NCBI GenBank assembly: GCA_004298435.1
Contig: SCSF01000126.1
Span: 1 to 63,684 of the forward strand
From: Beijerinckiaceae bacterium
GTDB taxonomy: Bacteria; Pseudomonadota; Alphaproteobacteria; Rhizobiales; Beijerinckiaceae
Length of the DNA: 63,684 nucleotides
Reading direction: 5' to 3'
Part shown: in pieces, positions 45,432-54,304 of the stretch
How the letters are laid out: each line of letters begins with the position of its first letter
Position numbering within the stretch: the first letter of the stretch is position 1
The notes under the pieces: generated by a model
The model's input: the letters and a program-made list of their open reading frames with translations, nothing else
The model's database searches: none
What the model was told of the DNA's origin: nothing
Translations under genes and position numbers: made by a program

Positions 45432-45652
45432 GCCGCCCTCTGCCACCCCAAACCATGTGGCCACTTTGCGGCGACAAGCTTGCGTGGAGATTGCTCAAGG
45501 CGAAAAAAAGGCAACGCCGCGCGGAACCATTGCAGCCCCGCAACGTCTGTCTGAATTTATGGAAAACTCATGCGCATAGCGCGTAGAAAACCACGATATG
45601 CAAACCGGCCAAAGCCGGCTTGCAATCTCGCGCAAAGAGAATGGAATGCGGC

Positions 45653-45680
45653 GCTCGCGCCAACCTCCGCGAGCGCTCGA
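45653..45680 (-). terminator. stem-loop after flagellin, possible terminator
   Basis: Minus strand: GCGCTCGC-loop-GCGAGCGC starting shortly after the flagellin stop, followed by TTCCATTCTCTTT. A second hairpin, GCAAGCCGGC-TTT-GGCCGGTTTGC, lies further on at 45602-45624. Neither has a long U-run, so the call is tentative, but two strong stems after a highly expressed gene are suggestive. Confidence 0.4.
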
Positions 45681-45693
45681 TTTCAGCCGTCGC

Positions 45694-46620
45694 TTACTGG
45701 AACAGGCGCAGGATGAGCTGCGTGTTCGAGTTGGCGATCGACAGCGCCTGGACACCAAGCTGCTGCTGAACCTGCAAGGCCGAGATCCTGGTCGAGGCCT
45801 GGTTCATGTCCGCATCGACGAGTGAGCCGACACCCGACGTCAGCGAGTCGGACAGAGCCGAAACGAAGTTCTGCTGCTCGGTGATGTTGGTCTGCGTCGC
45901 GCCGATCGTGCTGGCTGCACTTTCAATGCTGCTCAGTGCGGTTTCGACGTCCTTCAGCATGTTGGAAATGTCGCCGGAGGTCAGGCCAGAAGCGGTGACG
46001 TCGAGGCTGAGAACCGAGGCGCCGGTGAAGTTGGCGCCCTTTGTATCGAGGATGCCACCGCTCGTCACTTCGAGATTGGCGGTGCTGCCAGCCGAAACGC
46101 CCGTACCGAACAGAGCCGTGTTGCTCGTATTCAGGGTGATATAGCTCAGACCGTTGGTCGCATCATACGAGGCGACCATGTTAACGCTCGTCCCCGTCGC
46201 CGCCGCGAGGAGATTCTGGTTATTGAAAATAGCAGAAGTGCCCATGCTGATGAGCGCCTGCTGCTGGGTCTGGATGTCCGTCTGGACCTTTTGAAGGGCA
46301 GAAGCGTCACCCGTGTCCGCACCCGCCGTGATGAGGTCGTTTTTGATGTTGTCCATGATGGACACCGTCGACTGAAGCGCGGCGCTCATCGTGGCAAGCA
46401 TCGAACCGCTCTCGGAGAGAGCATTCGAGACGGCGCCGAGAGCGCCGACCTGCGAAGTCATCGAGGTTGCAATCGACCAATAGGAAGCGTTATCGGCGGC
46501 GCTGCCAATCTTCAAGCCGGTCGAAACCTGGTTTTCGAATTTGGCAAGGCTCTGCTGCGTGTTGTTCAACGACAGCAATGCCGTCATTGCGGCATTATTC
46601 GTGAGAAGGCTGCTTGACAT
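45694..46620 (-). CDS. fla: flagellin
   Basis: 308 residues, the filament subunit. The conserved D0/D1 N-terminus (NAAMTALLSLNNTQQSLAKF; TGLKIGSAADNASYWSIATS) and C-terminus (ADMNQASTRISALQVQQQLG; VQALSIANSNTQLILRLFQ) flank a short central region, so it is a compact flagellin without a large variable domain. The start at 46620 follows AGGGACATATC; the frame extends to 46692, but that part overlaps the leader hairpins. It is the only flagellin gene in the window. A family 2 glycosyltransferase gene lies directly upstream. Confidence 0.97.
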   Translation of the reverse strand: MSSSLLTNNAAMTALLSLNNTQQSLAKFENQVSTGLKIGSAADNASYWSIATSMTSQVGALGAVSNALSESGSMLATMSAALQSTVSIMDNIKNDLITAGADTGDASALQKVQTDIQTQQQALISMGTSAIFNNQNLLAAATGTSVNMVASYDATNGLSYITLNTSNTALFGTGVSAGSTANLEVTSGGILDTKGANFTGASVLSLDVTASGLTSGDISNMLKDVETALSSIESAASTIGATQTNITEQQNFVSALSDSLTSGVGSLVDADMNQASTRISALQVQQQLGVQALSIANSNTQLILRLFQ

Positions 46621-46678
46621 GATATGTCCCTGAGGTTGGATAAATTTTTTCGGGGGACATACCGGATTTTCGCCGGTA
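46621..46678 (-). promoter_or_regulatory. structured flagellin mRNA leader that can mask the ribosome site
   Basis: Minus-strand RNA: GGUAUGUCCC (46663-46654) can pair with GGGACAUAUC (46630-46621), a 10-bp stem with one G-U, whose 3' arm contains most of the Shine-Dalgarno AGGGA and ends at the AUG. A second stem, UACCGG-CGAAAAU-CCGGUA (46678-46660), shares GGUA with the first, so the full forms exclude each other. FlbT is known to bind flagellin leaders, and flbT/flaF are in this cluster. The pairing is read directly; regulatory use is inference. Confidence 0.6.
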
Positions 46679-46752
46679 CGGCAGAGCGGCATGATGCCTT
46701 TGGGCGCACGTCAGCCCCAATCTACCGTGCTGTTGAGCTTAGGGATCAAAGC

Positions 46753-46768
46753 TTACCCGAAGCTTAAC
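46753..46768. promoter_or_regulatory. CtrA-like motif upstream of flagellin
   Basis: TTAC-N7-TTAAC, one mismatch from the CtrA consensus TTAA-N7-TTAAC, about 130-150 bp before the flagellin start. CtrA controls flagellar genes in many alphaproteobacteria. A single degenerate site is weak evidence. Confidence 0.3.
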
Positions 46769-46809
46769 GCACCTGCTGCCGGGGCGGATCCAAAACGTTT
46801 CTCGCAACG

Positions 46810-47616
46810 TTACCACGGAATCCGCCCGTAACGGGCAGCCAGTTGCTGATACTCGTTCTGGCTCTGGGCTGCAGCCGCTGGGTCTGTTGCAATCCGGAAC
46901 ATGCCGGAGCCGCGGTGAACTGTCCGCCGCAACAAGGGACGTGAGGAAAGGTGGCGCCTCAAAGTGCTGTGCGGGCCGCCCTGCGTCAGAACATTGGCGA
47001 GCCACGGCCGCACCTGGGCGCAAGTCTCGACGGTTATCGGCGCTGTCGCTTCGACAAGATGGACGCGCCGCGCCTGCCCCGCCCCGAGCCGTCCGAGCCA
47101 TTCATTATCCAGATGCCATCGGAAGGACTCGTCGAACGGCCCGACGTTCCGCCACAGATCCGCCGACATGATCCAGCCGGAAGGCGTGGGAAAATCATTG
47201 ACCCTGATGCATCGGCCTTCCGCATCGATCTCCAGTTGGTTTGAGGAAACAAAATCGCATTCCTCAAGAAAAGAGAGCGACCAGGACAGAAAATTTGCTT
47301 CCCAGCGATCATCATCTTCAAGCAGAGCGATGATGTCGTGATCTTGCCCGGAGGCAGCCGCCGCAGCGGCATTGATTGCAGCCGCCTGGCTGCGCCCGTG
47401 GCTCTGGATAAAGTTTACGTTCGGCGACCGCTCAAGAAACGCCGGGGCAATCGCATCCGCATCAATACCGATGAAAAAGGACATGCGGACGCCCGGGGGA
47501 ACAACCTGCGCGCTGGCCGCCTCGATGGCTTCCTCGATGAAAAACCTGCCATTTCCGCTCTTGTCGAGGCGTGATGGAATGACGACGGCGACGGACCGCT
47601 CAGCCGATTTGGACAT
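46810..47616 (-). CDS. glycosyltransferase family 2 protein in the flagellar operon
   Basis: 268 residues, GT-A fold: SVAVVIPSRLDKSGNGRFFI at the N-terminus, HGRSQAAAINAAAAAASGQD, the metal site LLEDDDRWEANFL (about 97-109), and NVGPFDESFRWHLDNEWLGR as acceptor-side motif. No membrane helix, so cytoplasmic. It has a strong ribosome site (GAGGAAA) and starts 24 bp after fliP; the flagellin gene follows. This location makes flagellin or another flagellar axial protein its likely acceptor, but that is inference; no sugar-nucleotide synthesis genes are beside it. Confidence 0.88.
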   Translation of the reverse strand: MSKSAERSVAVVIPSRLDKSGNGRFFIEEAIEAASAQVVPPGVRMSFFIGIDADAIAPAFLERSPNVNFIQSHGRSQAAAINAAAAAASGQDHDIIALLEDDDRWEANFLSWSLSFLEECDFVSSNQLEIDAEGRCIRVNDFPTPSGWIMSADLWRNVGPFDESFRWHLDNEWLGRLGAGQARRVHLVEATAPITVETCAQVRPWLANVLTQGGPHSTLRRHLSSRPLLRRTVHRGSGMFRIATDPAAAAQSQNEYQQLAARYGRIPW

Positions 47617-47640
47617 AATGTTTCCTCGCCTCGGTCAGCC

Positions 47641-48375
47641 TCAGTGATAGGAACGGATGAGACTGCCGATCAGCATGTGCCAGCCGTCGATAAGAATGAA
47701 AAACAGAAGCTTGATCGGCAACGATATGACCGAAGGCGGCAGCATCATCATTCCCATCGACATGGTTATGGTCGAAACGATCATGTCGATGACTAGAAAT
47801 GGCAGCGCGATAAGGAAGCCCATTTCGAAGCCGCGCCGTAATTCCGAGATCATAAACGCCGGAATAAGGATCCGCATGTCCACTTCTTCGCCCGGCTTCG
47901 CCTTGATGGACGGTGGAGCAAGATCTGAGAACATTTTCAGATCCTTGTCACGCACCTGTTTCAGCATGAACTTGCGGAACGGCTCGATGATTTTCGGAAA
48001 AGCCTGCTGCTCCGTCATGCTGTTGTCCATCAGCGGTTTTACGCCATCCTGCCATGCCTGATCGAACGTAGGCGACATGACGTAAAAGGTCATAAACAAC
48101 GCAAGGCTGATGAGAATGAGATTGGCTGGCGTACTTTGCAGCCCAAGCCCCGAGCGCAAAAATGAAAGGGCGACAATGAACCGGGTAAAGCTCGTGACCA
48201 TAATGAGCAGCCCCGGCGCAACCGACAGCACCGTGAGCAAGGCGACGAGCTGAATGATCCGCGCCGCGGTGCTGCCACCACCCTGCGGAATCAGGGCGCT
48301 GAGATCTGGCGTCTGGGCCAGCGCCGCGCTCGTGAACACGATCAGAAAAGTCGCGGCGAGAACCAGTCTTTTCAC
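47641..48375 (-). CDS. fliP: flagellar biosynthetic protein FliP
   Basis: 244 residues with a cleaved signal peptide (RLVLAATFLIVFTSAALAQ) and the FliP signature elements (VLSVAPGLLIMVTSFTRFIV; LQSTPANLILISLALFMTFY; PAFMISELRRGFEMGFLIAL; MIVSTITMSMGMMMLPPSVI). Five copies form the export gate with FliQ and FliR. Its ATG overlaps the fliL stop (ATGA). No fliO is seen. Confidence 0.98.
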   Translation of the reverse strand: MKRLVLAATFLIVFTSAALAQTPDLSALIPQGGGSTAARIIQLVALLTVLSVAPGLLIMVTSFTRFIVALSFLRSGLGLQSTPANLILISLALFMTFYVMSPTFDQAWQDGVKPLMDNSMTEQQAFPKIIEPFRKFMLKQVRDKDLKMFSDLAPPSIKAKPGEEVDMRILIPAFMISELRRGFEMGFLIALPFLVIDMIVSTITMSMGMMMLPPSVISLPIKLLFFILIDGWHMLIGSLIRSYH

Positions 48376-48848
48376 TGTACCACCACGGACTGGATGATGA
48401 GTTCGCGGATATGGCCATCGGAGCGAATGGATGCGCGCTCGTTCAGATCTTCACGCAGATGCTCGAGCCCGCTCGCGCCGCCGATTTGCGCAAGAGTGAC
48501 CGTCTTCATATAGGCCAGAACGTCTTCCGCGACTTTCGCCGCGAGCAGTTGCGGCTTCGGTACGGCCTTCTTGTCGTAGACGATCGAGGCTTGCAGCCTG
48601 ACCCACGCACTCGCCGGATTGGCGAGATTGGTAATGACAGGCGGCAGATCGATCAAACCGGTGTCGGCTCCGTACTTTGGCGCAGGACCTGTCATCGGGA
48701 CTGCCTGCTTTTGTTCAGTCGTTTTGATCTGCCCGACGAGTTTGAGCCCGAGGCCCGCGCCAAGCCCAACGGCGATGATCGTGCATACGATCACCGTCAC
48801 CAACCAGCCCCGAAAGGTCAGTTCATTTCCGGCGGGCAAACCGAACAT
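48372..48848 (-). CDS. fliL: flagellar basal body-associated protein FliL
   Basis: 158 residues: membrane helix (LVTVIVCTIIAVGLGAGLGL), linker, and the periplasmic stomatin-like domain ending DGHIRELIIQSVVVQ, the FliL C-terminal signature. FliL surrounds and stabilises stator units. It is 114 bp downstream of flgH and overlaps fliP. Confidence 0.95.
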   Translation of the reverse strand: MFGLPAGNELTFRGWLVTVIVCTIIAVGLGAGLGLKLVGQIKTTEQKQAVPMTGPAPKYGADTGLIDLPPVITNLANPASAWVRLQASIVYDKKAVPKPQLLAAKVAEDVLAYMKTVTLAQIGGASGLEHLREDLNERASIRSDGHIRELIIQSVVVQ

Positions 48849-48962
48849 ACGACATGCGCCTCGTCACGGGCCAAAGGCCATAGATTGCAACCCGCGCCGC
48901 ATTCATTCGCGATCTGCGGCAAGCCGCTTGCTGTCCCGGCCGTATCGCGGCCCGGCATCAGG

Positions 48963-49664
48963 CTACATTGGCTTGATTCGATCCCAGATCTGCTGGCCGA
49001 CGCCTGGTTGCTGAACTTCCATGATTCGACCGCGGCCGCCATAGGAAATCCGCGCTTCGGCGATCTTGTCATAAGAAATCGTGTTGTTCTTCGAGATATC
49101 GAGCGGCCGAATGATGCCAGCCACGTTCAGGATGCGCAGTTCGTAGTTGACACGCACCTCCTGCGATCCACTGACGATCAGATTTCCATTCGGCAGCACA
49201 TCGGTCACGACAGCAGCGACCGACAGATTGATCTGCTCCGACCGGTCGATCGATCCTGTCCCGTTCGCAGTCGAAGACGAGGTCAAATCCGTCTGCGGAT
49301 CCCACTGCGACTGGGTGCTGCCCTGCTGATTGGTGAAGTTGATGCCGCCCTTGATCTCGGACGTCTGCCCCCGGCCGGAGGTATTGCCGAAGATCGCCTT
49401 GTCGTTGATCGCTATCAACACGGTGATGACATCGCCGATCTTGGAGGCGCGCTGATCGCTGAAAAGGTCCGTGCGGCTGCCATTCCAGAGAGACTGACTA
49501 TGGGTCCTCTGCTGCGGAACGAACAATGCCGCAGCCGTCGGCCGCACATCGGTTGTGAGGCCAGATCCCACCGGGCTCATCTTCGGTTCACGGCCGACTT
49601 CTGTGAAATCCCCTGCGCAGCCTGCGAGCAGCAAGGCAGCCGGGATCACACGCCAGAGCTTCAT
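48963..49664 (-). CDS. flgH: flagellar L-ring protein FlgH
   Basis: 233 residues, outer-membrane lipoprotein with lipobox LLLAGC (signal VIPAALLLAGC). Family motifs: SLWNGSRTDLFSDQRASKIG, DVITVLIAINDKAIFGNTSG, PNGNLIVSGSQEVRVNYELR, and the end MEVQQPGVGQQIWDRIKPM. It starts 1 bp after the motE stop. Confidence 0.97.
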   Translation of the reverse strand: MKLWRVIPAALLLAGCAGDFTEVGREPKMSPVGSGLTTDVRPTAAALFVPQQRTHSQSLWNGSRTDLFSDQRASKIGDVITVLIAINDKAIFGNTSGRGQTSEIKGGINFTNQQGSTQSQWDPQTDLTSSSTANGTGSIDRSEQINLSVAAVVTDVLPNGNLIVSGSQEVRVNYELRILNVAGIIRPLDISKNNTISYDKIAEARISYGGRGRIMEVQQPGVGQQIWDRIKPM

Positions 49665-49665
49665 T

Positions 49666-50409
49666 TCAGGATTTCTTTCCGTCTACAGGATTGACAGGAC
49701 CCGCCATCGCGTTGGCGATGCGGGCCGCGCGGCCCGGATCCATCTCGGCGAGAATCGCACTCGCAACCCGCGCGTTGAGCTTGGCAAGAAGCGAGGCTGC
49801 CATATCGTCGTTCATTACGGCGAGCTGCGATGCCGCAGCATCGGGCCGCATCTTCGAATATATGGCGACGATATCGTCCTTTGCCTGCTTCATCGCCTCA
49901 TCGTGCTTGTGCAGCCAATCTTCGAACTCGGCTCGCTTGACATCGAATTCGGCAATCCGGCGCTTCAGCTTCGCATCAAGTTCGATGAGTCTGGCTGCCT
50001 GCCAGGCAACCCTCGCGTCGGCAGCGGAATTTGCGATGTTGGAGCAAAATTGACGGATTTCAGGAGGGGCAGGAGTTAGCGGCGCCGGCTTATGCTCCGA
50101 TGCTTCTTCGCGCTTCTTTGCTTCAGCCGAATGTTTCAGGGCAGCGTGCGGCTTCTGACGCGCGGCGGCATTCGGCTGGATGTCGGCCACGGCGCGAGAA
50201 GCGGGCGCGTCGTCGTTGCGCATCGCCGTCAGCTTCTTGCGGTCCGCGGGCCGCGGCTTTTTCTCAGGATAGTGCAATTGACGAGGGGCTGAAGAAGTTG
50301 CAGCGGCAGGCGCGTCACCTTCGCTCGCCAGCGCGCTTTGCGGGCCTGACGAACATGCGAGCGCAAAGGCAATGCCAAGCAGCAAGGATGTAAATGAATA
50401 TTCCCTCAT
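49666..50409 (-). CDS. motE: flagellar motility protein MotE (MotC chaperone)
   Basis: About 247 residues: signal peptide (SFTSLLLGIAFALACSSGPQ), a charged Ala/Lys/Pro linker, a coiled-coil region (RLIELDAKLKRRIAEFDVKR) and the MgtE-N-like domain DDIVAIYSKMRPDAAASQLA and LLAKLNARVASAILAEMDPG. This matches MotE, the periplasmic chaperone that helps MotC fold in Sinorhizobium. The start at 50409 (MREYSF) has GAGG upstream; the frame stays open to 50541, overlapping flgI. It lies between flgI and flgH as in other Rhizobiales. Confidence 0.9.
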   Translation of the reverse strand: MREYSFTSLLLGIAFALACSSGPQSALASEGDAPAAATSSAPRQLHYPEKKPRPADRKKLTAMRNDDAPASRAVADIQPNAAARQKPHAALKHSAEAKKREEASEHKPAPLTPAPPEIRQFCSNIANSAADARVAWQAARLIELDAKLKRRIAEFDVKRAEFEDWLHKHDEAMKQAKDDIVAIYSKMRPDAAASQLAVMNDDMAASLLAKLNARVASAILAEMDPGRAARIANAMAGPVNPVDGKKS

Positions 50410-50527
50410 GCCCCGCATCCTCGGGGCCTGCCACGCCGTCATGGCGGCGTGGACAATGCGCCCCCGATCCCCTTGCGGCTTATCCTGCACTTGCAAACTT
50501 GCCCCGACCTTATGAACGGGCGTGCGT

Positions 50528-51628
50528 TCATTCGATGACAAGATCAGCCTGTAATGCGCCGGCGGTCTTAATGGCCTGAAGGATGGCTATGATGCCGGCT
50601 GGCCGCAGGCCGATCTGATTGAGGCCCCCGACGAGCGTTCGCAAATTGGCGCCGTGAACAATCGCGATGTGACCACCCTGCTGCGCGACATCAACTTGCG
50701 TCTGCGGCGTCACCACTGTTCTGCCGCGCGAGAAAGGCGCAGGCTGCGAGACATTCGGCGTCTCGGTGATTCGAACCGTGACATTGCCGTAGGTTACGGC
50801 GACAGTCGAAACCTGCACATCCTGACCGATGACGACAGTGCCGCTGCGGGCATCGACCACCACACGGGCCGGCGTATCAGGCTGAATCAACAACTCGCCG
50901 ATTTCAGCCATGAAGCGCGCGCTGTTGACCCTCGTCGGCTTATCGATGCGGATCGAACGCTGATCTTCTTCATGCGCGCACACCATTTTGTAATGTGCGC
51001 GGGTGTAGGCATTGATCGCATCAGCGACACGCACCGCCGTATTGAAATCAGGATTCTTCAACTCCAGCGTGAGCGGTCCGATATCCTGAAAGCTGCCGGG
51101 CACTTTGCGCTCAACCAGAGCACCATTCGGAATGCGCCCCGTCGTCGGCACATTTTGCGTGACCCTCTGCGCCTGCCCGGTCGCCGCATAGCCGGAGACA
51201 TTCACCTGCCCCTGAGCGATTGCGTAAGTCTGTCCGTCCACACCCGTCAGGGAAGTCAGAACCAGGGTTCCGCCCATCAACGACGTCGCATCCCCAAGTG
51301 AGGAGACATTCACATCGATGCGCGTTCCAGGCGTTACGAATGGCGGCAGATCCGCCGTGACGAGAACCGCCGCGACATTCAGCGTGCGCATATTCTTGTC
51401 ATTACGAACGTTGATGCCGAGGCGATCGAGCATCGACTGCAACGCCTGTTGCGTGAAGGTGGAATTGCGCAGGCTATCGCCGGTGTTCTGCAAGCCGACG
51501 ACAAGGCCGTAGCCGACCAGTTGATTGTCCCTGACGCCTTGCAGCGTGGCGATATCCTTGATGCGCACGACTGCATTCGCAGCGCCGCTCGCAAGACACA
51601 GCGCAATGATGAGCAAAAGACGCAGCAT
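50528..51628 (-). CDS. flgI: flagellar P-ring protein FlgI
   Basis: 366 residues with signal peptide (LLLIIALCLASGAANA) and the family sequence VRIKDIATLQGVRDNQLVGY, GLVVGLQNTGDSLRNSTFTQ, LGINVRNDKNMRTLNVAAVL and, near the end, LRTLVGGLNQIGLRPAGIIA. It forms the periplasmic bushing around the rod. The ATG overlaps the flgA stop by 1 bp; FlgA is its assembly chaperone. Confidence 0.98.
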   Translation of the reverse strand: MLRLLLIIALCLASGAANAVVRIKDIATLQGVRDNQLVGYGLVVGLQNTGDSLRNSTFTQQALQSMLDRLGINVRNDKNMRTLNVAAVLVTADLPPFVTPGTRIDVNVSSLGDATSLMGGTLVLTSLTGVDGQTYAIAQGQVNVSGYAATGQAQRVTQNVPTTGRIPNGALVERKVPGSFQDIGPLTLELKNPDFNTAVRVADAINAYTRAHYKMVCAHEEDQRSIRIDKPTRVNSARFMAEIGELLIQPDTPARVVVDARSGTVVIGQDVQVSTVAVTYGNVTVRITETPNVSQPAPFSRGRTVVTPQTQVDVAQQGGHIAIVHGANLRTLVGGLNQIGLRPAGIIAILQAIKTAGALQADLVIE

Positions 51629-52107
51629 CAGCCGCCTACCCGCACAGATCCGTCTGCTTGAACCACTCCGGATATCGTCGTTCCGCTGTCGGGATTCCGA
51701 ACCGAGATCACTTCGCCGGTTTTCCCGGCCTGCAAAGCGACGGCATAGGTTTCGATCGTGAGACCGCTCTGATGAAAAACGACCCTGACCCTCGTCCCAT
51801 TGGCAATGGTATTGGGCACGGTAACGGCATTGACCGGGATTGGAACTCCTGGCAGCAAAGTCCGGCGCGCCAGCTTGCCGACCAGATCGCTACGCGAGTC
51901 GATCACGCCGCCATGCGGCGCCGTAGGCTTGCCGGCAAAATCGCGATCCACAAGATAGGAATCTCGGATCGTATCTCCGGGATAGATTGTAATGGCAGGC
52001 ACCGGAAAGACAGTGTTCGGCGCCGCCAGCACAGGCGCGATGGAAAGTGCGGCAGCCACGCATCCGAGCAAAAGGCCCCGCACGGAAGAAGCCGCCTTTG
52101 TCATCAC
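51628..52107 (-). CDS. flgA: P-ring assembly chaperone FlgA
   Basis: 159 residues, exported (signal [20 protein letters not shown]). Core [60 protein letters not shown] and [20 protein letters not shown] is the SAF/FlgA domain. It overlaps flgG upstream (ATGA) and flgI downstream. This is a short FlgA with only the core domain, typical of alphaproteobacteria. Confidence 0.96.
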   Translation of the reverse strand: MMTKAASSVRGLLLGCVAAALSIAPVLAAPNTVFPVPAITIYPGDTIRDSYLVDRDFAGKPTAPHGGVIDSRSDLVGKLARRTLLPGVPIPVNAVTVPNTIANGTRVRVVFHQSGLTIETYAVALQAGKTGEVISVRNPDSGTTISGVVQADGSVRVGG

Positions 52108-52901
52108 GAGCCCATGTTCTTCGTTACCGTCTGCGACATTTGATCGGCGGCGGTCATTACCTTCGAATTCATTTCATAGGCGCGCTGGGCGCTTATAAGA
52201 TCCGTGATTTCTTTCACAGGATCGACATTCGACGATTCGAGATAGCCTTGTTGCACCGTTGCGAATCCGGGATCGCCCGGCACGCCGGCGACCGGCGCCC
52301 CCGAGGCTTCGGACTGCTGAAAAAGATTGCCCCCGAGAGGCGTAAGGCCGCCGGGGTTCGGGAAGTTCGCCAGGGTCAACTGCCCGACCTGCTGCGGTGC
52401 GGTCTGCCCAGCGAGCGTGACAGAGACGAGACCCGACTGACTGACGACGACATTCGTCGCATTGGTCGGAATCGTCATGCTCGGATTGACGAGATAACCG
52501 TCCTGCGTGACGATCTGCCCGTTGCCGTTGGTCGAGAATGAGCCGGCGCGCGTGTAGAGCGTATTGCCATCCGGCCCCGTGATCTGAAAAAAGCCGTTGC
52601 CGTTGAGCGCGAGATCGAGACTGTTGCCAGTGTTGGTCAACGTGCCCTGGATCTGCAAATTGCGGACAGCGGCAGTACGGACACCGAGTCCGACCATCGC
52701 ACCTTCCGGGATCGTATTGCTGGTGCCCCTGGTGGAGACGCCCGGCAGACGCTCCGCCTGATACATCAGATCGCTGAATTCCGCACGGGAGCGCTTGAAT
52801 CCCGTCGTGTTGATATTTGCAATGTTGTTGGCGATGACCTCGACATTCAATTGTTGCGCCGCCATGCCTGTCGCCGCAATGGAAAGTACGCTGCTGCCCA
52901 T
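52104..52901 (-). CDS. flgG: flagellar distal rod protein FlgG
   Basis: 265 residues from 52901 ([16 protein letters not shown]), which has GGAAGG 8 nt upstream; the longer frame to 52931 is not needed. Family motifs: [60 protein letters not shown], and [20 protein letters not shown] with [10 protein letters not shown] at the C-terminus. It is between fliE and flgA. Confidence 0.97.
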   Translation of the reverse strand: MGSSVLSIAATGMAAQQLNVEVIANNIANINTTGFKRSRAEFSDLMYQAERLPGVSTRGTSNTIPEGAMVGLGVRTAAVRNLQIQGTLTNTGNSLDLALNGNGFFQITGPDGNTLYTRAGSFSTNGNGQIVTQDGYLVNPSMTIPTNATNVVVSQSGLVSVTLAGQTAPQQVGQLTLANFPNPGGLTPLGGNLFQQSEASGAPVAGVPGDPGFATVQQGYLESSNVDPVKEITDLISAQRAYEMNSKVMTAADQMSQTVTKNMGS

Positions 52902-52953
52902 GTCTCGCCTTCCAGATCGTATATTGCGCAATCGCAGTCAGAGTCACAGATGC

Positions 52954-53289
52954 TCAAATCGACATCCGGCTGACTTCCTGATAAGCCGAAACAAGCTTGT
53001 CACGGACAGCCACTACGGTTTGCAATGCCTGCTGCGCATCCATAACGGATTGCACGACCTGCTGAACGGTAGCCTTGCCCTCCATGCCGGCAATCGACGT
53101 CGCTTCGCCCGCCTTGAGCTTGCTCGCCGCATCATTCGACACCTGTTCCAGCATGGCGCCAAAACTGTCCGGCGCGCTGGCTGGAGCGTTGGCCGGCGCG
53201 CCGCCGGACAAAACGCCGACGGCGTTTCCAGCGACATCACCGACAACCTGAGAGGCCAGAGGTGCGAGAAGCGAAAGTGCCGCAATCAT
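52954..53289 (-). CDS. fliE: flagellar hook-basal body protein FliE
   Basis: 111 residues. SFGAMLEQVSNDAASKLKAG, then ATVQQVVQSVMDAQQALQTV and VRDKLVSAYQEVSRMSI is the FliE signature. FliE links the MS ring to the rod. It overlaps flgC by 4 bp (ATGA). Confidence 0.95.
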   Translation of the reverse strand: MIAALSLLAPLASQVVGDVAGNAVGVLSGGAPANAPASAPDSFGAMLEQVSNDAASKLKAGEATSIAGMEGKATVQQVVQSVMDAQQALQTVVAVRDKLVSAYQEVSRMSI

Positions 53290-53708
53290 GCTGAATTCCT
53301 CAAAAGATCGATCGTCATGGTGTAGAGCTGACGGCCCTGCTTGATCACCTCGAGATCAGCCGTATATGAGCGATTGGCCTCGCGCATATCCGCCATTTCC
53401 GCGATGAGGTTGACGTTAGGCATTTTGACGAATCCCTTGGAATCCGCCGCCGGATTGCTGGGATCGTATTCGATTTTGAACGGCGTCGTATCGACGCCAA
53501 TATTCCTTACATGCACGAGGTCAACGCCCGCGGTGCGGTCCATCTCGTCCTCGAAAGTAACCGTCTTGCGCGCATAGGGATTCCCGCCAGGCACGGTCGA
53601 GGTTGAATTCGCATTGGCCATATTTTCCGCGACGACCCGCAGCCGCGTCGATTGCGCCTGTAAGCCAGAGCTCGCGACCTGAATTGCCGCATCGATTGCG
53701 TCGATCAT
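53286..53708 (-). CDS. flgC: flagellar proximal rod protein FlgC
   Basis: 140 residues: AIQVASSGLQAQSTRLRVVA, ENMANANSTSTVPGGNPYAR, KTVTFEDEMDR, then MPNVNLIAEMADMREANRSY and TADLEVIKQGRQLYTMTIDL are standard FlgC. It overlaps fliE and flgB by 4 bp each. Confidence 0.97.
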   Translation of the reverse strand: MIDAIDAAIQVASSGLQAQSTRLRVVAENMANANSTSTVPGGNPYARKTVTFEDEMDRTAGVDLVHVRNIGVDTTPFKIEYDPSNPAADSKGFVKMPNVNLIAEMADMREANRSYTADLEVIKQGRQLYTMTIDLLRNSA

Positions 53709-54091
53709 GACGATTCCTTCACGCTCATCGCCAGCATCTGGTTGAAGCTTTTGACGATGGCCGTATTCATCGAATAGTTGCGGTTGATCTCATTGGCGCC
53801 GAGCATCTCCTGCTCCAGACTCACGGAATTGCCCGACAAAGTCGTTTCCCAGGGCGCTTCAGCCTTTCCAGCCGTCGAGGCGAGATCGAAAAGGTCGGGC
53901 GCAATGTGATCCGGCTGAGTGGTCTCCATCTGTAGTCCAGAGGCCTCATACACCTGCGAAAACGCCGGAACTTCATCAGCCTTGTAGCCAGGCGTATTCG
54001 CGTTCGCGACGTTCTGCGAGACCGCGGCCTGGCGGATCGCCAGCCACCGGGCATCGGCCGATGCGAGACTGAAAAGGTAAAGAGGTCCCAC
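53705..54091 (-). CDS. flgB: flagellar proximal rod protein FlgB
   Basis: About 128 residues. LYLFSLASADARWLAIRQAA, VSQNVANANTPGYKADEVPA and the C-terminal LEQEMLGANEINRNYSMNTA with IVKSFNQMLAMSV define FlgB. The start is uncertain: the family N-terminus (xGPxYLF) favours the GTG at 54091, while an ATG at 54121 gives 10 more residues and the frame is open to 54283. Neither has a strong ribosome site. flgC follows with a 4-bp overlap. Confidence 0.93.
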   Translation of the reverse strand: MGPLYLFSLASADARWLAIRQAAVSQNVANANTPGYKADEVPAFSQVYEASGLQMETTQPDHIAPDLFDLASTAGKAEAPWETTLSGNSVSLEQEMLGANEINRNYSMNTAIVKSFNQMLAMSVKESS

Positions 54092-54304
54092 GTTGACGCT
54101 CACGACATTGAAACAGCTCATCAGTTTTAGGAGCAGAATCTTGCCCCAGGCTGGCCCGCAATGGTGTTTTCGAGTGAAGCGCCTCCGGCTCGCATGAACC
54201 GAAATGGGCTGTGGCTTTCCGCCGCCACAACAGACGCATGGCCTCGCGATCCATGCACGCATAGCAGCAATCAAAAGGAGCAATTCAGGAGGCCCGGAAC
54301 CGAC

